A stretch of 64,000 nucleotides of DNA from Eutrigla gurnardus (GCA_963514095.1 OY741264.1:30659598-30723597); one strand, 5' to 3'. Shown: positions 43,662 to 54,993, counted from the stretch's first letter. A program made the numbers and translations. The notes: generated from the sequence alone by a model not told the origin.

Positions 43662-44770
43662 TAGGGATGTCCCGATCCAGCTTTTTGCACTTCCGATCCG
43701 ATACCGATATTGTAGCTTTTAGTATCGGCCGATACCGATACTAGCTGATCCAAGCATGTATTAAAGATTAAAGATATTTAATTTTACATTCAACATTTTT
43801 GTTCAACCAGAGTGTATGCAAGATCACAAGGAGACAGTGACTTATTAAGGTGCTGGTTGATGGTAATGATCCCAAATTAGGGGCCGGAAAAATATGGCTG
43901 GAAAATGATGAGCATCACATTAATAGCTACAGATACTGTAAAACACTATAACGACATATGAGTGCATTTATTGTCTTATTTTATCAAGTAAAAAAAAGTT
44001 GTATAGGTTTACTCAACAGCTTAATAGTTCATAGAAATTCAGGTAGAAATAGGTTAACTCAGAGTTCCACATCTTATCAAAAACAATCCTCCCCCACAGA
44101 CGTCATCACGTCCTAATACTACACACACAATATGGCTTGATGCTGTTTTGAAGGAGTGCATATATTTATCGACAACACTCGACCTGCATCAGCGCATGTG
44201 CGCACGAGCGGATCTGTGCGAGCAGGCAGCGCGGAAGCCGGTCCGGTTCCGCTCACACCACGAGTCTGAAGAGTGCAACAGCTTATCAAAATACAGTGTC
44301 AACTCCGTGAGTAGAAAGCGACATCGTGGTGGTTTAACGAGGCGGAACGGCGTCAGAACAAAATCAAGCGCGTAAAGTACACGAAGAAGAACGTAGCGGG
44401 AGCGCGCGGCGAGGATTGTTGTGGCTGCGCGTCTTGCGGAGCAAGTCTGTGCTGCGCAGAGGCGCTCCTAATGTAAATGTTTATGCACAGACAAGTCTGT
44501 CTTGTTGTTGTTTAGTGGATGCTGGACAGGTCGCAAGGTGTGCGCTAGGTGTGCTGGAAAACGCGGACCGTATTTTGGGGAAAACCGGAAAAAACTGGAA
44601 TGGATTACCTACATCGGTGCGCTGGAAAACACGGACCGGAGTTTTGAAAAAAAAACTGGATCGGGAGTCCGGATCGGGATTTTCCCGTGCAGGCCGATCC
44701 GATATCGATATGCATTTTTTGCTAATATCGGCGGCCGATCCGATCCAAATATCGGATCGGGACATCCCTA
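43662..44770. mobile_element. Non-autonomous hAT, TAGGGATGTCCCGATC ends
   Basis: 16-bp perfect TIRs TAGGGATGTCCCGATC and perfect 8-bp TSD GTGTTAAT (43654-43661, 44771-44778). Subterminal 'tcggccgat' repeats at both ends. No transposase-like ORF. The terminal 235 bp of the same family recur inverted at 60735-60968. Confidence 0.92.
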
Positions 44771-45037
44771 GTGTTAATTGTCCTTTAATGTGTCTCTGAT
44801 ATGCACATTACTCTGAGGACTAATTGTTTTCACATAATTAGCAGTTTCCCAGCATCACCTCAGAGTGTCGCCAAAGGAACAATAGCTGTAGAAACGTGCG
44901 TACGCCAGCCATGAAGCTGGCGTGGGACACCGCACATTTCCACGCTCATTTCACTTTTGATACATCTGAACGTTGGTGTGGAAAATTACGTACGCCACGT
45001 TTTTGTGCGTACGCAACATTGATACATGAGGCCCCAG

Positions 45038-45446
45038 GTGAACTCTGAACAACAGGGTCTTGGGTCTCTTATGGAGGATGGGAAGCAGTTCTGCGGTCAA
45101 TGGAACGAACATCTGTGTCCTTTGGATTGAAAGTGACCGTTAAACTTCCCATCATGCATTGGGAAACTAGTAGCGCCTATGAAATCCGTTTAGTTTTCCC
45201 CCAATTTCCCGTATATTGAGTAGCTGTGAGCAACAATAATTGTAATAATAACTGTAATTGTTTTTCCAGTCTCTAGCAGACACATTTGCCAAATCTAGCA
45301 TTATGTAAAACTGATTTAGAAAATAACATTTATTGTAATTAAAAATGTGGGGTTCTAACATTTATTTTGTGTACCAAGTTTTTTGCGACTAAGTGCTCAG
45401 CTGTTTTACTAACATATCTCTGTGTGATGTTACTGTTTTCCTGCAG
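45038..45446 (+). other. Unit 3 ZNF intron 1, 3' part
   Basis: Non-coding paralog of 34560-34959. Acceptor ttttcctgcag ends at 45446. Nothing else seen. Confidence 0.75.
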
Positions 45447-46369
45447 ACGTCCAGCAGCTGATGGCGTGTAAAGAAGAGGTTCCCTTTGAGCAGCAGGACT
45501 GGGGCTCCAGTCTGGACCAGGAGGATCCAGAGCCCCCACACATCAAAGAGGAACAGGAGGAAGTCTGGATCAGTCAGGAGGGAGAGCAGCTTCAAGGGCT
45601 GGAGGAGGCTGATATCAAGTTCCCAGTCACTCTTGTCCCTGTGAAGAGTGAAGAAGATGAAGACGATGAAGAGAAGCCTCAGTTCTCAGGGCTGGCTTCA
45701 GCTGCAGCCAGCAGCTCAACTGAACAGATGAAAACAGAAGCTGGTGAAGAGGACTGTGGAGGACTGGAACCACAACCAGATACTGATGACATGACTGAAG
45801 ACTCTTCTGACATTGATGACATGACTGAAGACTCATCTGAGACTGATGACAGTGATGATTGGCAGGAGACCAGAGAACCTCAGTCAGGTTTAAAGGCTTG
45901 GACCAATGAAGAAGTCCCTGACAGTGATTCTAGATGTAGTACTGGAGAGAAACCATTCAGATGCTCCGTATGTGGGAAAACATTTGACCGTAGAAAAAAT
46001 ATGAAGACACACATGAGAACCCACACAGGAGAAAAACCTTTTAGCTGTTCAGTTTGTCAGAAAACTTTTACAGAAAGTGGAAGTTTAAACGCACACATGA
46101 GAACTCATACAGGAGAAAAACCTTTCAGCTGTTCAGTTTGTAAGAAAACTTTCACGCAGGGAGGACACTTAAAGAGACACATGAGAACTCACACAGGAGA
46201 GAAACCTTTTAGCTGTTCAGTTTGTCAGAAAACTTCTACAGAAAGTGGAAATTTAATCGTACACTTGAGAACTCACACAGGAAAAAAACCTTTCAGCTGC
46301 TCAGTTTGTCAAAAACAATTCAAATACCTTCAAAGTGTAAAGACACACATGAGATTTCACACAGGATAG
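45447..46369 (+). CDS. C2H2 zinc-finger protein, 5 fingers (unit 3)
   Basis: ATG at 45461, 302 codons. The acidic N-terminal domain (about residues 1-162) is almost identical to unit 2; the TEDSS block carries an extra ETD. Five fingers with contact residues (-1,2,3,6) RKNT, EGSA, QGHR, EGNV and YQST. In finger 4 the conserved core Phe is Ser (CQKTSTESG), and the last linker reads TGKKPF, so the C-terminal part may fold or bind less well. Three fingers fewer than unit 2, consistent with whole-finger deletion. Frame intact; predicted nuclear DNA-binding regulator. Confidence 0.88.
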
Positions 46370-46813
46370 ATGTTTCAGCTGCTCAGTTTGTAAACAAGAC
46401 TCGGTGAAACCTCGTATCTGGCTGGACCGAGTCTGGTCAATGTGCCTAATTGCAGATAAGTCAAACTTCTCAACTCAACGATTATTTTTTTAAACACCGA
46501 ATGAAATGAAATCCATCTCTCTCTCGACTCAAACTGTTTCTACAATCTGCAGCCCACCAGTCAGTCACCATTGCAACACTGTTGTTGATGAAGCAGACCA
46601 ATCAAGTGATTTCCTTGCTGCATTAGCACCGCTGTACGTCATACTGTGATATTTTGGTATTTTCGTCAAGCCATGTGTGAATCATTTGTATAAATGCACG
46701 TTCACAGCTTTCTTCAGTAGATCACGGTGTTGCTCACAGATTTACTGATGCAGACGTGCGGCCGCGTACTTTTCACCAAGTCAGCTGCAGCGTCTGATGG
46801 ACATGTATGAGGA

Positions 46814-46819
46814 AATAAA
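46814..46819 (+). terminator. Candidate polyA signal, unit 3 ZNF
   Basis: AATAAA about 445 nt after the stop, conserved at 56464-56469 in unit 4 but mutated in unit 2. A further AATAAA lies at about 47157 ('gcaataaaggagtgg'). Confidence 0.45.
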
Positions 46820-47543
46820 GCGTATTACATGCAAAAAAGGAAATACGGCTGAAAAGAGCGTGGCAGACAATTATGGCAGACCGACTGAATGCAAAGCCTA
46901 AAAGTCTACATTTACTAACCACGGATCTTAACTGAAACCGTCATTATTGTACCATTCAAGCAGTGACTTGGTTTTTGTGTATTGTGTGTGTAACCTACTT
47001 TATTGAGAGACCTGTACTAGATGGTCTGGGTGAATGAAACTTCCTCGTGTGTGCTTTAGAGCACATTATACTGGAATATCCGGGACCCTTATTTTGAAAT
47101 GGCATGAACAGGAAGTGTCCTATCTGTAATGTGCTGCTATGAACTATGTGAGTGCAATAAAGGAGTGGCCACACATGTATGACTTTATATGTTGCCCTTC
47201 TGACTGACTTAATTGAAAACACCTTTGAAAATAATAATGGTCACAATGTTAAAATAATAACAGCAGGCTGATATGTAGCCTACCTGTGGTACTTTAATGC
47301 AGTTTCAGGAAAATAAGGCAAAATACATGGATAAGAACATGGAATAACTGTCAAAAAGACATCGGTTTCTGATCGGAGTGACTGCTGACTGAACAGAGGC
47401 TGGACTAGGAAGCAGGATTCGGGCTTAGCGAGGGAACTTCAGGCTTAACTCTGGGTTTTCCAGCTTCTTTTGTCTGTCATATGTCTGAATGCAAAATAGA
47501 ATTCCACCACTAGATGGGAGTAATTCCCACACAGTCTCTTTAA

Positions 47544-47842
47544 AGGTTGTATCAGTGGTTCCGGGCTGAAACATAAATGATCACATTCATCTGTTTTTAC
47601 CTCACGATCCGCTAGCTGCCCGCCCCATAAGCAGGCCGTCAAAAAAACGTGTCTCCCTCGGCAGCCTAGGTTCCGAGATCGCACAAAAAAAAAAGGGTAC
47701 TACCAACACCTCAAAAGCAAAATAAACATGACAAAGCGCGTCCATGATCATTTTCAAAACAGGGGAGGGAGGGGCTAGCTTGCTCTGTTTGTTTTGGATC
47801 TCGCAACAGAAGTGAGGGCAACCAGAATCGCTGATACAACCT
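47544..47842. mobile_element. 299-bp MITE with TTAA target
   Basis: TIR AGGTTGTATCAGYGRTTC at both ends, flanked by TTAA (47540-47543, 47843-47846). Units 2 and 4 show the single-copy empty site 'ctctttaagtaatac' (about 38805 and 57345). TTAA duplication fits Kolobok or piggyBac; the AGG start favours Kolobok. Confidence 0.85.
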
Positions 47843-48184
47843 TTAAGTAATAAAATGTTGAATGGGCAGCAGCTTTCTTCCTCCATGTTAGTATTGATGC
47901 ATTCAGAGAAGATGGATCCCTTGAATCTCCAAACTGTGTTCTGAAAAAGGTCCTCGTAAACAACAACAGGCCACGTTTGTGAAGAATATAGAAGCAGGAA
48001 CTGAGAGTTAAATTCACACACACGTTTCTGGTCTAGTCCTCATGGGGCCCTCCGCTATGACCTCACTTTAAGTGACTTTAAAGTTATGGATTGTTATTTA
48101 CATACACTTTGAAGGCACACAAATAGTATAATAATAACTAATAGATATCACCATGAAACTTCCCCAGTTGATTACTGACAGTCA

Positions 48185-50136
48185 GTCAATTATTTAGTTA
48201 AACGTTTTCTGAAATGCTTAAATATGCAATCGAGGCATTATCTAACGGCAACTTTTAGTGAGTTTAGCAGAAATCTCAGATGTAAAAAAAGAAAAAGAAA
48301 AAGTGTTATGGAAGCTAAATAGAACATTTAAGAATTGATCAGTGCATGAAAGCTTTTTCCTGGAGTGTCTCATATACTTACATAGTAAAGATGTTTAAAA
48401 CCAGACAACAAGCATTTAAAACACGTTTTGACACTAAGTGAATCAATAAGGGGTGTTAGTAGAAATGAACCTTCACTCACAACCTCGTGTTCCTTGATTT
48501 GATGCTTTTGTTTTTGGTCCAAACAAACGATCTTCATCCGGTGTCGACGTGCTGCAAAGACTGAGAGCTTTTTAGAAAAAATACAATACTATGACCTTTT
48601 TCAAAATACTATACTATGACTTTTTCATTATTTTTTTCGACATACTATACTATGACTTTTTTCATAACTTTCTTTAAGAAATTGCAATTTTTTGCCTCGC
48701 CTGAATTTGTTTTATTTTTGAGTGAAGCGAGTTAGCTGTGGCTCTGCTATTTAGGCCTAAAAGCTGAATGAAGCCACAGCCACAAGCCTGACCAACAACT
48801 GGTAGAAAGTAGGTAAAAAAAAACACCAAAAATTAGTGTTTAGCAGTGGTTTTTGGAGGGCAATGTCCAGACGGAGTTTGGACACTCCAAATGGCCACTT
48901 TGTGCCAAGTTACATTATAGGTCTTTGGAGGTAATTCTACTTTTTTTTGTTTATTTTACCAATACTATAACTACTACTAATAATAATAAAAAAAAGTTTC
49001 TATTTTTTCTTCTTTTTCTTAATTTCTCAGGTTACCCAAAACCTCTCCAAAAGTAGCCAAATGAGCTTATCATTATCCAAATGAATGTAATGTGACGGAA
49101 AACATACCAAACATAACCATTTAGGTAGAAGAACAGTCAAACCAAATAACTTCTTAACAAATAGTCTTTACTTTTTGAATTGCTGTATTTGGTAAAGAAG
49201 TGCAAAATCGAACAAATAACAAATATGGCCTGAAAACTGGCTGTGGTGGATCAACATCTACTTCACTGACATCATGCCTTTTGTCCTCAGAGCTGCTGGT
49301 GTAAGCAGTGTGTTGAGATTTGCCCCCCTTCCTCTCTATGATCTCCCCTTCACACCTCTGGCAGCAGTTGGGAAGGCTTTGGAGACAGCAGCAGCAGCAG
49401 GGGTTGTTGTTGTTGTGGAGGTGGAGGGCTCTTCAGCGGGGGAGGTGGTGGTCTCTGGCTCCCAGTCCTCTCAGATGACTCATCTGATGAAGGGCTGATC
49501 CACAGGACATGTCAAAGATCATAGTAAACAATCATTAGCTATATTATTATTATTATTATTATTATATTACTGACCCTCTGATTGAGGTGCAGTGACTGCT
49601 ATTTGACTCAAATCCCCATTGTCAGATTTCCCCTCTGCTGCAAATAAACACACACTATCTGCTCCCCACCCCCACTTTCAGGTAACCATAGTGATGTAAA
49701 TTAGCACTAGGGTGCTAATTTAGTCAGGTCTTGTCAGGTGCTTGGCTGGCTTGAAAATCAATGGTTTAGTAATATATAAATCATATTATTGAATTCTATG
49801 AATCAACATCATGAAAGTAAGTACCAAGCTGTGATAGTTGAATAACATCACCTTTGTATTCATCACATATCCTGTACATATGAAACATATCCCACAAATT
49901 CACATGACACATTTATTTTGGAAAATCAAGCCTATACCCCTTATTCATAAACGCATTGAATAATAATATAATAACATTTCTGAAAATGTATTTAAATACT
50001 CACCGATCTAGCAAAGCATCATATCCTGGGACGAACATCCTCCTCCGACTGTCATCAGCGCTGCAGCCGCTCCCCTCCTCCCATCCTCGCATCCTCACAT
50101 CCCTGATAATTATTCATCAATGTCGCGGGTGAAAAA
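48185..50136 (+). repeat. U segment closing unit 3 (most complete copy)
   Basis: Reference copy for the U segment: minisatellite at 48580-48670, an ORF at 49274-49498, (ATT)n at 49541-49565, and 'caccgatctagcaaagcat' at about 50000. Apart from short ORFs no gene is recognisable. Confidence 0.8.
49274..49498 (+). CDS. Unknown conserved ORF of the U segment, plus copy
   Basis: 74 residues, the same protein as the ORF at 394-639 with a shorter Ala run. The frame is open for about 15 codons upstream of this Met, with a Trp-rich hydrophobic stretch resembling a membrane segment. No match to a family I know. Confidence 0.25.
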   Translation: MPFVLRAAGVSSVLRFAPLPLYDLPFTPLAAVGKALETAAAAGVVVVVEVEGSSAGEVVVSGSQSSQMTHLMKG

Positions 50137-50338
50137 CTCTACGGCGTCCTCCAAAGTCTTTCCTTTTACTTTAGACATCGTGAAAACACTAAAAACAACC
50201 CAAAAGAAGAGTAAATACAAGCCTTCTGTCGCGAGTGAAGCGCTGGCTCGCTTGATTGACTGCGCAGAATTACGGAAGAGGGATTGTTTTGTCCCGAAGA
50301 GTCTGACGGACACGGAAATACGCAGCATCCATAGTTAG
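50120..50338 (+). CDS. Short conserved ORF at the unit boundary
   Basis: 72 codons, MSRVKNSTASSKVFPF...VKTLKTTQKKSKYKPSVASEALARL. The same reading frame is open at 40599-40808 (start codon changed) and partly at 31463-31620. Basic, Ser/Lys-rich. Function and even coding status unknown; a minus-strand frame (MSKVKGKTLEDAVE) is equally open. Confidence 0.2.
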   Translation: MSRVKNSTASSKVFPFTLDIVKTLKTTQKKSKYKPSVASEALARLIDCAELRKRDCFVPKSLTDTEIRSIHS

Positions 50339-50595
50339 CCCTCCGTGGTAAAGCGGTACAAAGCGATAAACAAAGCGATTGTTTTTGGACTTCCAGACAG
50401 CTCGAAAGGTAGGGAACTCACATCCTATTATTGTTTTTTTTCTGTGCACTCCTTGCACACACGCTGTGTTTGCTTTTGATGTGTCTCCATGAGCCTAAAA
50501 CGGCTGGCTTTGTTCGATTCATGAGACTCGTAGCTTTCAAATGATGTATAATATGATGCAGACGCATTCAAAATAATATTACTTTCTCTCTCAAC

Positions 50596-50916
50596 TTGTC
50601 TTGTCTCCTACTTGACAACCCACAAGTGATCTGTAGGTTGAGACTTGGGCATTGTGGGTTGAATCAATCTTTGTATGTTTTTAGAAAGCATCATAATGGG
50701 CTTTGTGAGTGTGGAAAGTCTGAAACATTTGAACATGTTTTATTGAAATGTAACACATATACCACAGAAAGGAGCATTTTATATAAGAGTGTATCAGAAT
50801 TGGGAGTTCTGTCATTTTCAGATAAATCTTTATTGGGTCAAAATAAGAATCACCACTTGATTGCTGAAGTAGTATTCCAGTTTTTACAAGATACAGGGCT
50901 GTATATGAAAATTTGA
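50596..50916 (+). pseudogene. LINE C 3' fragment, unit 4
   Basis: 106 codons beginning SCLLLDNPQVICRLRLGH, i.e. more 5' LINE sequence than in units 1-3, then CECGKSETFEHVLLKC and a GAAGAAGAA tail (about 50996-51006). The RLRLGHCGLN motif equals the LINE A C-terminal RLRLGHTGLN. Confidence 0.75.
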
Positions 50917-51170
50917 AGCAATATTATCCTTAGAGTGATTTCCTGAGGAGGGCAGTAATACGCCCAGAAGCGTCTAAACTGCCGGATATCCAAACGAAGA
51001 AGAAGAACCCACAAGCGGCACCGATAAGCGCAGCTTTGAACGATTTTTCGAAGCAAAAGCTCAGCAATGAAATAGAGAAGACACTAGTTATGAAAGAGGT
51101 CATGGTGGCAGTGTTTTTAGATATTGAAAAAGCGTGTGACACTATGTGGAGATAGGGTCTATTAATCAAA

Positions 51171-52259
51171 GTGGATAAAATGGGAATCAGTGGGAGAATC
51201 TATAATTATATTCTAGACTTTCTATCACAACGATCAATAAGGGTCAGAGTTGGCAATGGAATTAGTAAAGAGTTTATGGTTGAAAGTGGAATTCCCCAAG
51301 GGAGTGTTATCAGTCCCATATTATTTAATATTATGGTTAATGACATATTTGAAAAATTAGGGCAAAGAAATGAAGGATTGTTGTACGCAGATGATGCTGT
51401 CATATGGAAAAGGGGGCGCAACATAACATACATAACCACAGCTATTCAAAAGGACATACAAGTGTTGGAACAATGGGGTAATGATTGGGGATTTAAATTC
51501 CCCATTCCTAAAACAAAGGTTATGTTTTTTACCAGGAAGAAGATCCCAGAAAGTTATAAAGTTCTATTATATAATCAATCAATTGAGAGAGAGAATCAAT
51601 TTAGATACTTGGGTATGTGGTTGGATGAAAGGCGTACATGGAAACATCATATAGACCATGTTGAAACAAAATGTAAAAAGGTTCTAAATCTAATGAGGAT
51701 GATCACTGGACAATACTGGGGAGCAGATAAAAAGTCTCTGATGTACATTTATACAGCTTTAATAAGATCTTCCATAGACTACGGATGTGTAGTTTACAGC
51801 TCAGCATGTAAAGCTCCTTTAAGGAAACTTGAGAGGGTTCAATTTAAAGCTATAAGAATTGCTCTAGGAGCTATTAAAACAACACCCACAAGTGCGTTAT
51901 TAATAGAATCTGAAGAATCTCCACTTAGTTTAAGATATATTAAGTTGTCTCTAACATACTGGGTTAGGCTGATGGGAAGTATTAATAATCCAGCCACTTC
52001 AGTTCTTAATGACTGCTGGGAATATCAAACAGAATCAAAAGGGTTTGGCTGGAATATTAATAGTATAGCAGAACAACAGAGAATTAAAGAATTTAAATTT
52101 AGTCCTTCACTGGTTCTTAGTGCTGTTCCCCCATGGTTTCTCCCATCACCAGAGGTTAATAGTGAACTACTGACAAGAAAAAAAGAGTATCCAGATGAGC
52201 AAAGCTTTGCAGCATATTGCCAGGGATATTTAAAAACATCATGTGAAAATATATACTGA
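51171..52259 (+). pseudogene. LINE A reverse transcriptase domain
   Basis: 362 open codons. RT motifs: ESGIPQGSVISPILFNIMVND and catalytic LLYADDAVIW near residue 75, followed by the thumb region (YLGMWLDERRTWKHHI). Motif A (VFLDIEKACDTMW) lies upstream at about 51113-51151 and is separated by an in-frame stop (tgg aga tag) where the 60 kb copy reads WSEG. Copies target DNA by primed reverse transcription; this one is inactive. Confidence 0.85.
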
Positions 52260-53038
52260 CGGATTAAAAGACCCGCAAAATGGACATGGTGGTATTGGGA
52301 TATATATCCCAGAATTTAATAAAAGAGAGGGTATAGAGTAAGTAATGTTTTATGTATATTCTCTATTGAAATGACTGGGTTAATAACAGCACTTAGATGG
52401 ATTGAAGAGGTTAAGACACTGAGAAATGTGATCTATACAGATTCCATGGCAGCTTTATATAGCCTAGATACAGGTCACTCTTCAAGGGAAGACTTGATTA
52501 TTGAAATTAAATATTTATTATTACAGCTCAGGAACCTTGGAATCAGTATTCAGTTTTGTTGGGTTCCAGCTCATATAGGCATTAAAGGTAATGAGGAGGC
52601 GGATAAAATGGCAAAAAAAAATTGCTGAAAAATAAATATATAGGAATTAATGTTCCAATGGGAAAGGGTGAAGCAAAATCTATAATAAAATCAGTAACTG
52701 TACAAAAATGGCAAAGGGAGTGGGAGGCAGAATTGAATGCAAGACACTACCATAAATATCAGAAGAATGTGACAGGGAAAAGGGTTAATTCACTGAGTCT
52801 AAGCAGAAGGGAAGAAGTGGTCTATACCAGACTTAGATTAGGACATACAGGACTAAACACTACTTTACATATAGTAGGAAAGGGTAATGGTTTATGCATG
52901 GTGTGCCAAGACAGAGAGGATGTTGATCATGTACTTTTTACATGTGAGAAGTATAATGACAACAGAATAATCTGGCAGGAAATGGAAGTCAATACAGGAG
53001 ATTCTAGAAGAAAAGGGCATGACAAGGGAGAGACTTAA
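52253..53038 (+). pseudogene. LINE A RNase H and zinc-knuckle C-terminus
   Basis: RNase H catalytic blocks: YTDGLKD at 52253 (shifted one base from the RT frame), the helix MTGLITALRWIEE, YTDSMAALYSL, and WVPAHIGIKGNEEADKMAKK up to a stop at 52628. The remainder (52622-53038, another frame) carries RLRLGHTGLN and CMVCQDREDVDHVLFTC. Two frameshifts make it a pseudogene. Confidence 0.82.
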
Positions 53039-53299
53039 AGCGTTATTTATCTATCTTAATAATACTGGTTTAATGAAAAGAGTATAATTACTCCTTTTTT
53101 TCCCTCTGGTTTTGTTTTATTTGTTTATTTTGAATTAACATAAGCCTAGAAATCTAGAAGACTCCACAACGTTCATGGTATTACACACTCCTGTACAGTT
53201 GGTGGCGGTATACTACAAAAATAGTCATCTGGCAAATAAAAAAAAGAAGAAGAAGAAGAAGAAGAAGAAGAAGAAGAAGAAGAAGAATTTTCGAAAGCA

Positions 53300-53850
53300 A
53301 GGGCAGAACTTATTATAGAATACAAAACACAGTCAGAACACAGAGTATTAAGGGAAGAAGTAGAAGAGAGGAGGTAGTACTATCAAGACTAAGATTCGAT
53401 CACACTGGATTAAATAAGGCATTATTTTTATTGGGAAAAGTAAATTCAAATATTTGTACAGTATGTAAGAAAACAGAAAACGCTGAACATGTAATTATGC
53501 AATGTAGTAAATATATCGAAAAAAAGGGCAAGGTTAAAAGACAGGGTGAGAGAGGCAGGATGTGAGTGGAGCTTGGCAGGGATATTTGGAACTAAGGGTG
53601 ATAAGGTGTGGGAGACACAAAGAGGGGTCATAGAGTTTCTAGGTAACACTGGTTTGTTTTATAGGATATAGCTTTTTTTTTTTCTTGTTTTTTTTCTGTT
53701 TTTACTTCATTATCATGATTACATTAAATAATTTAATGTAAAACCATAGAGAACTAGACCCCGTTCTACATACTCCGGTTCAGTAGGTGGCGGTATGTAC
53801 CTTACAGTTGGTATTGCAATCCGCCTAAAAACGCAAAGAAGAAGAATTTG
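53300..53850 (+). pseudogene. LINE B 3' fragment, stacked on LINE A
   Basis: Diverged relative of LINE A and LINE C: LRFDHTGLNKALF and CTVCKKTENAEHVIMQCSKY at about 53388-53520, then decayed frames, and a GAAGAAGAA tail at 53838-53846. The right flank TCGAAGCA (53851-53858) repeats the same target again. Confidence 0.72.
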
Positions 53851-53860
53851 TCGAAGCAGT

Positions 53861-53973
53861 CACGTGGGTGTGCGTGATTTGTTTCAATACAAGCTCCGAA
53901 GCAGAAGTAACATACCCGCAGGACGTCTTAACGGACTTTCACCGACCGGACTCGCGCCGTGAAGCGATCTCAA
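53861..53973 (+). promoter_or_regulatory. CACGTG box and predicted exon 1, unit 4 ZNF
   Basis: CACGTG at 53861-53866; donor GT at 53974. The LINE B tail ends only 10 bp upstream of the E-box, so the LINE stack now forms the immediate upstream region. Confidence 0.45.
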
Positions 53974-54094
53974 GTAAGAGTGTTTGTCTGGGCAGAGACC
54001 GGACAGCTGCCGTGCGTGTTTCATGAATCCCTCTCGGTGTGTGACGTTTACCGGACCGCCGAGTCCCGTTCCATGTGGTTGAGACCACCTCACC

Positions 54095-54259
54095 TTAACC
54101 CGCTACGCTGTTTTTGTGCCGCGGCCGACGAACCCGGGTTCTGTCGCCGGGCTTCTGGGTGATAAAGGACAGCTGTTGTATGTTACAGGCAGCCAGGTTT
54201 CCCTCCTGCTGTCTTCTTTCCTCGTTCCTTTGTTCCGTCTCCGCGGGCTCGTCCGCCAT
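54095..54259 (-). CDS. Small antisense ORF in ZNF intron 1 (unit 4)
   Basis: 54 residues, MADEPAETEQR...HKNSVAG, in a strong start context. All four copies keep the frame open. Unknown function. Confidence 0.4.
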   Translation of the reverse strand: MADEPAETEQRNEERRQQEGNLAACNIQQLSFITQKPGDRTRVRRPRHKNSVAG

Positions 54260-54993
54260 CTTGCCCTGCTGCTCTTCTCCCGCCTTCTTCACCGGAACCA
54301 ACGAGTATATAGACACCAAGAGGCGAATCTCATGCATTTACATTTATCTAAGTAGGAGACGCTTTTATCCAAAGCGACTCAGAATAAGTACATTTGTGTG
54401 AAGATTGCAACAGTACATCTCTATCAGCACAGTGAGGATTTCAATCCGCCCGCTGGCTAAATTAACCCGTAGCTAGTAAACAACAGAGATACGTGCTAAG
54501 ATACAGATTTGGGAGTTTTTTTTGGGAGGGAGAGAGGTAGTAGAGGGAGGAGGGTCAGCAGAGTCCAGGTGAACTCTGAACAACAGGGTCTTGGGTCTCT
54601 TACGGAGGATGGGAAGCAGTTCTGCGGTCAATGGAACGAACATCTGTGTCCTTTGGATTGAAAGTGACTGGTAAACTTCCCATCATGCATTGGGAAACTA
54701 GTAGCGCCTATGAAATCCGTTTAGTTTTTCCCCAATTTCCCATATATTGAGTAGCTGTCAGCAATAATAATTGTAATAATCATATAATAATTACTGTAAT
54801 TGTTTGTCCAGTCTCTACCAGACACGTTTGCCAAATCTAGCATTATGTAAAACTGATTTAGAAAATAACATTTATTGTAATTAAAAATTTAGGGTTCTAA
54901 CATTTATTTTGTGTACCAAGTTTTTTTTGACCTGTGACTAAGTGCTCAGCTGTTTTACTAACATCTCCGTGTGATGTTACTGTTTTCCTGCAG
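54260..54993 (+). other. Unit 4 ZNF intron 1, 3' part
   Basis: Uninterrupted version of the intron; serves as the empty site for the insertions at 11076, 11773, 16836, 32827 and 42090. Acceptor at 54983-54993. No gene on the sense strand. Confidence 0.75.

Larger units (their letters stand above)
42090..45034. mobile_element. PIF/Harbinger transposon with two decayed genes
   Basis: TIR GGGCCTCATGTA at both ends; TSD CAG at 42087-42089 and 45035-45037; empty site in units 2 and 4. It encodes a Myb/SANT-like protein on the plus strand and a DDE transposase on the minus strand, the standard two-gene Harbinger layout in convergent orientation. A hAT (43662-44770) is nested upstream of the transposase. 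Subterminal 'cgtacgc' motifs recur near both ends and may be binding sites. Confidence 0.9.
46370..48184 (+). other. ZNF 3' flank, unit 3
   Basis: Non-coding paralog of the unit 2 and unit 4 flanks. The minus-strand ORF seen in the other units is extended here only because the MITE at 47544-47842 adds sequence. No gene recognised. Confidence 0.65.
40619..50136 (+). repeat. ZNF duplication unit 3
   Basis: 9.5 kb, same order as unit 2. Private insertions: Harbinger 42090-45034 (with a hAT) and the TTAA MITE 47544-47842. Lacks the intron LTR, the rDNA MITE and the TTGAA-tailed repeat of unit 2. Confidence 0.85.
51056..53287 (+). mobile_element. LINE A: RNase H-bearing (I/Nimb-like) LINE, 5' truncated
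   Basis: Starts inside RT. Flanked by TTTTCGAAGCA (51045-51055) and TTTTCGAAAGCA (53288-53299), and ends in (GAA)n at about 53247-53287. RT plus RNase H plus a C-terminal knuckle place it in the I superfamily. Decayed: stop near 51154, frameshifts near 52250 and 52620. Confidence 0.85.
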
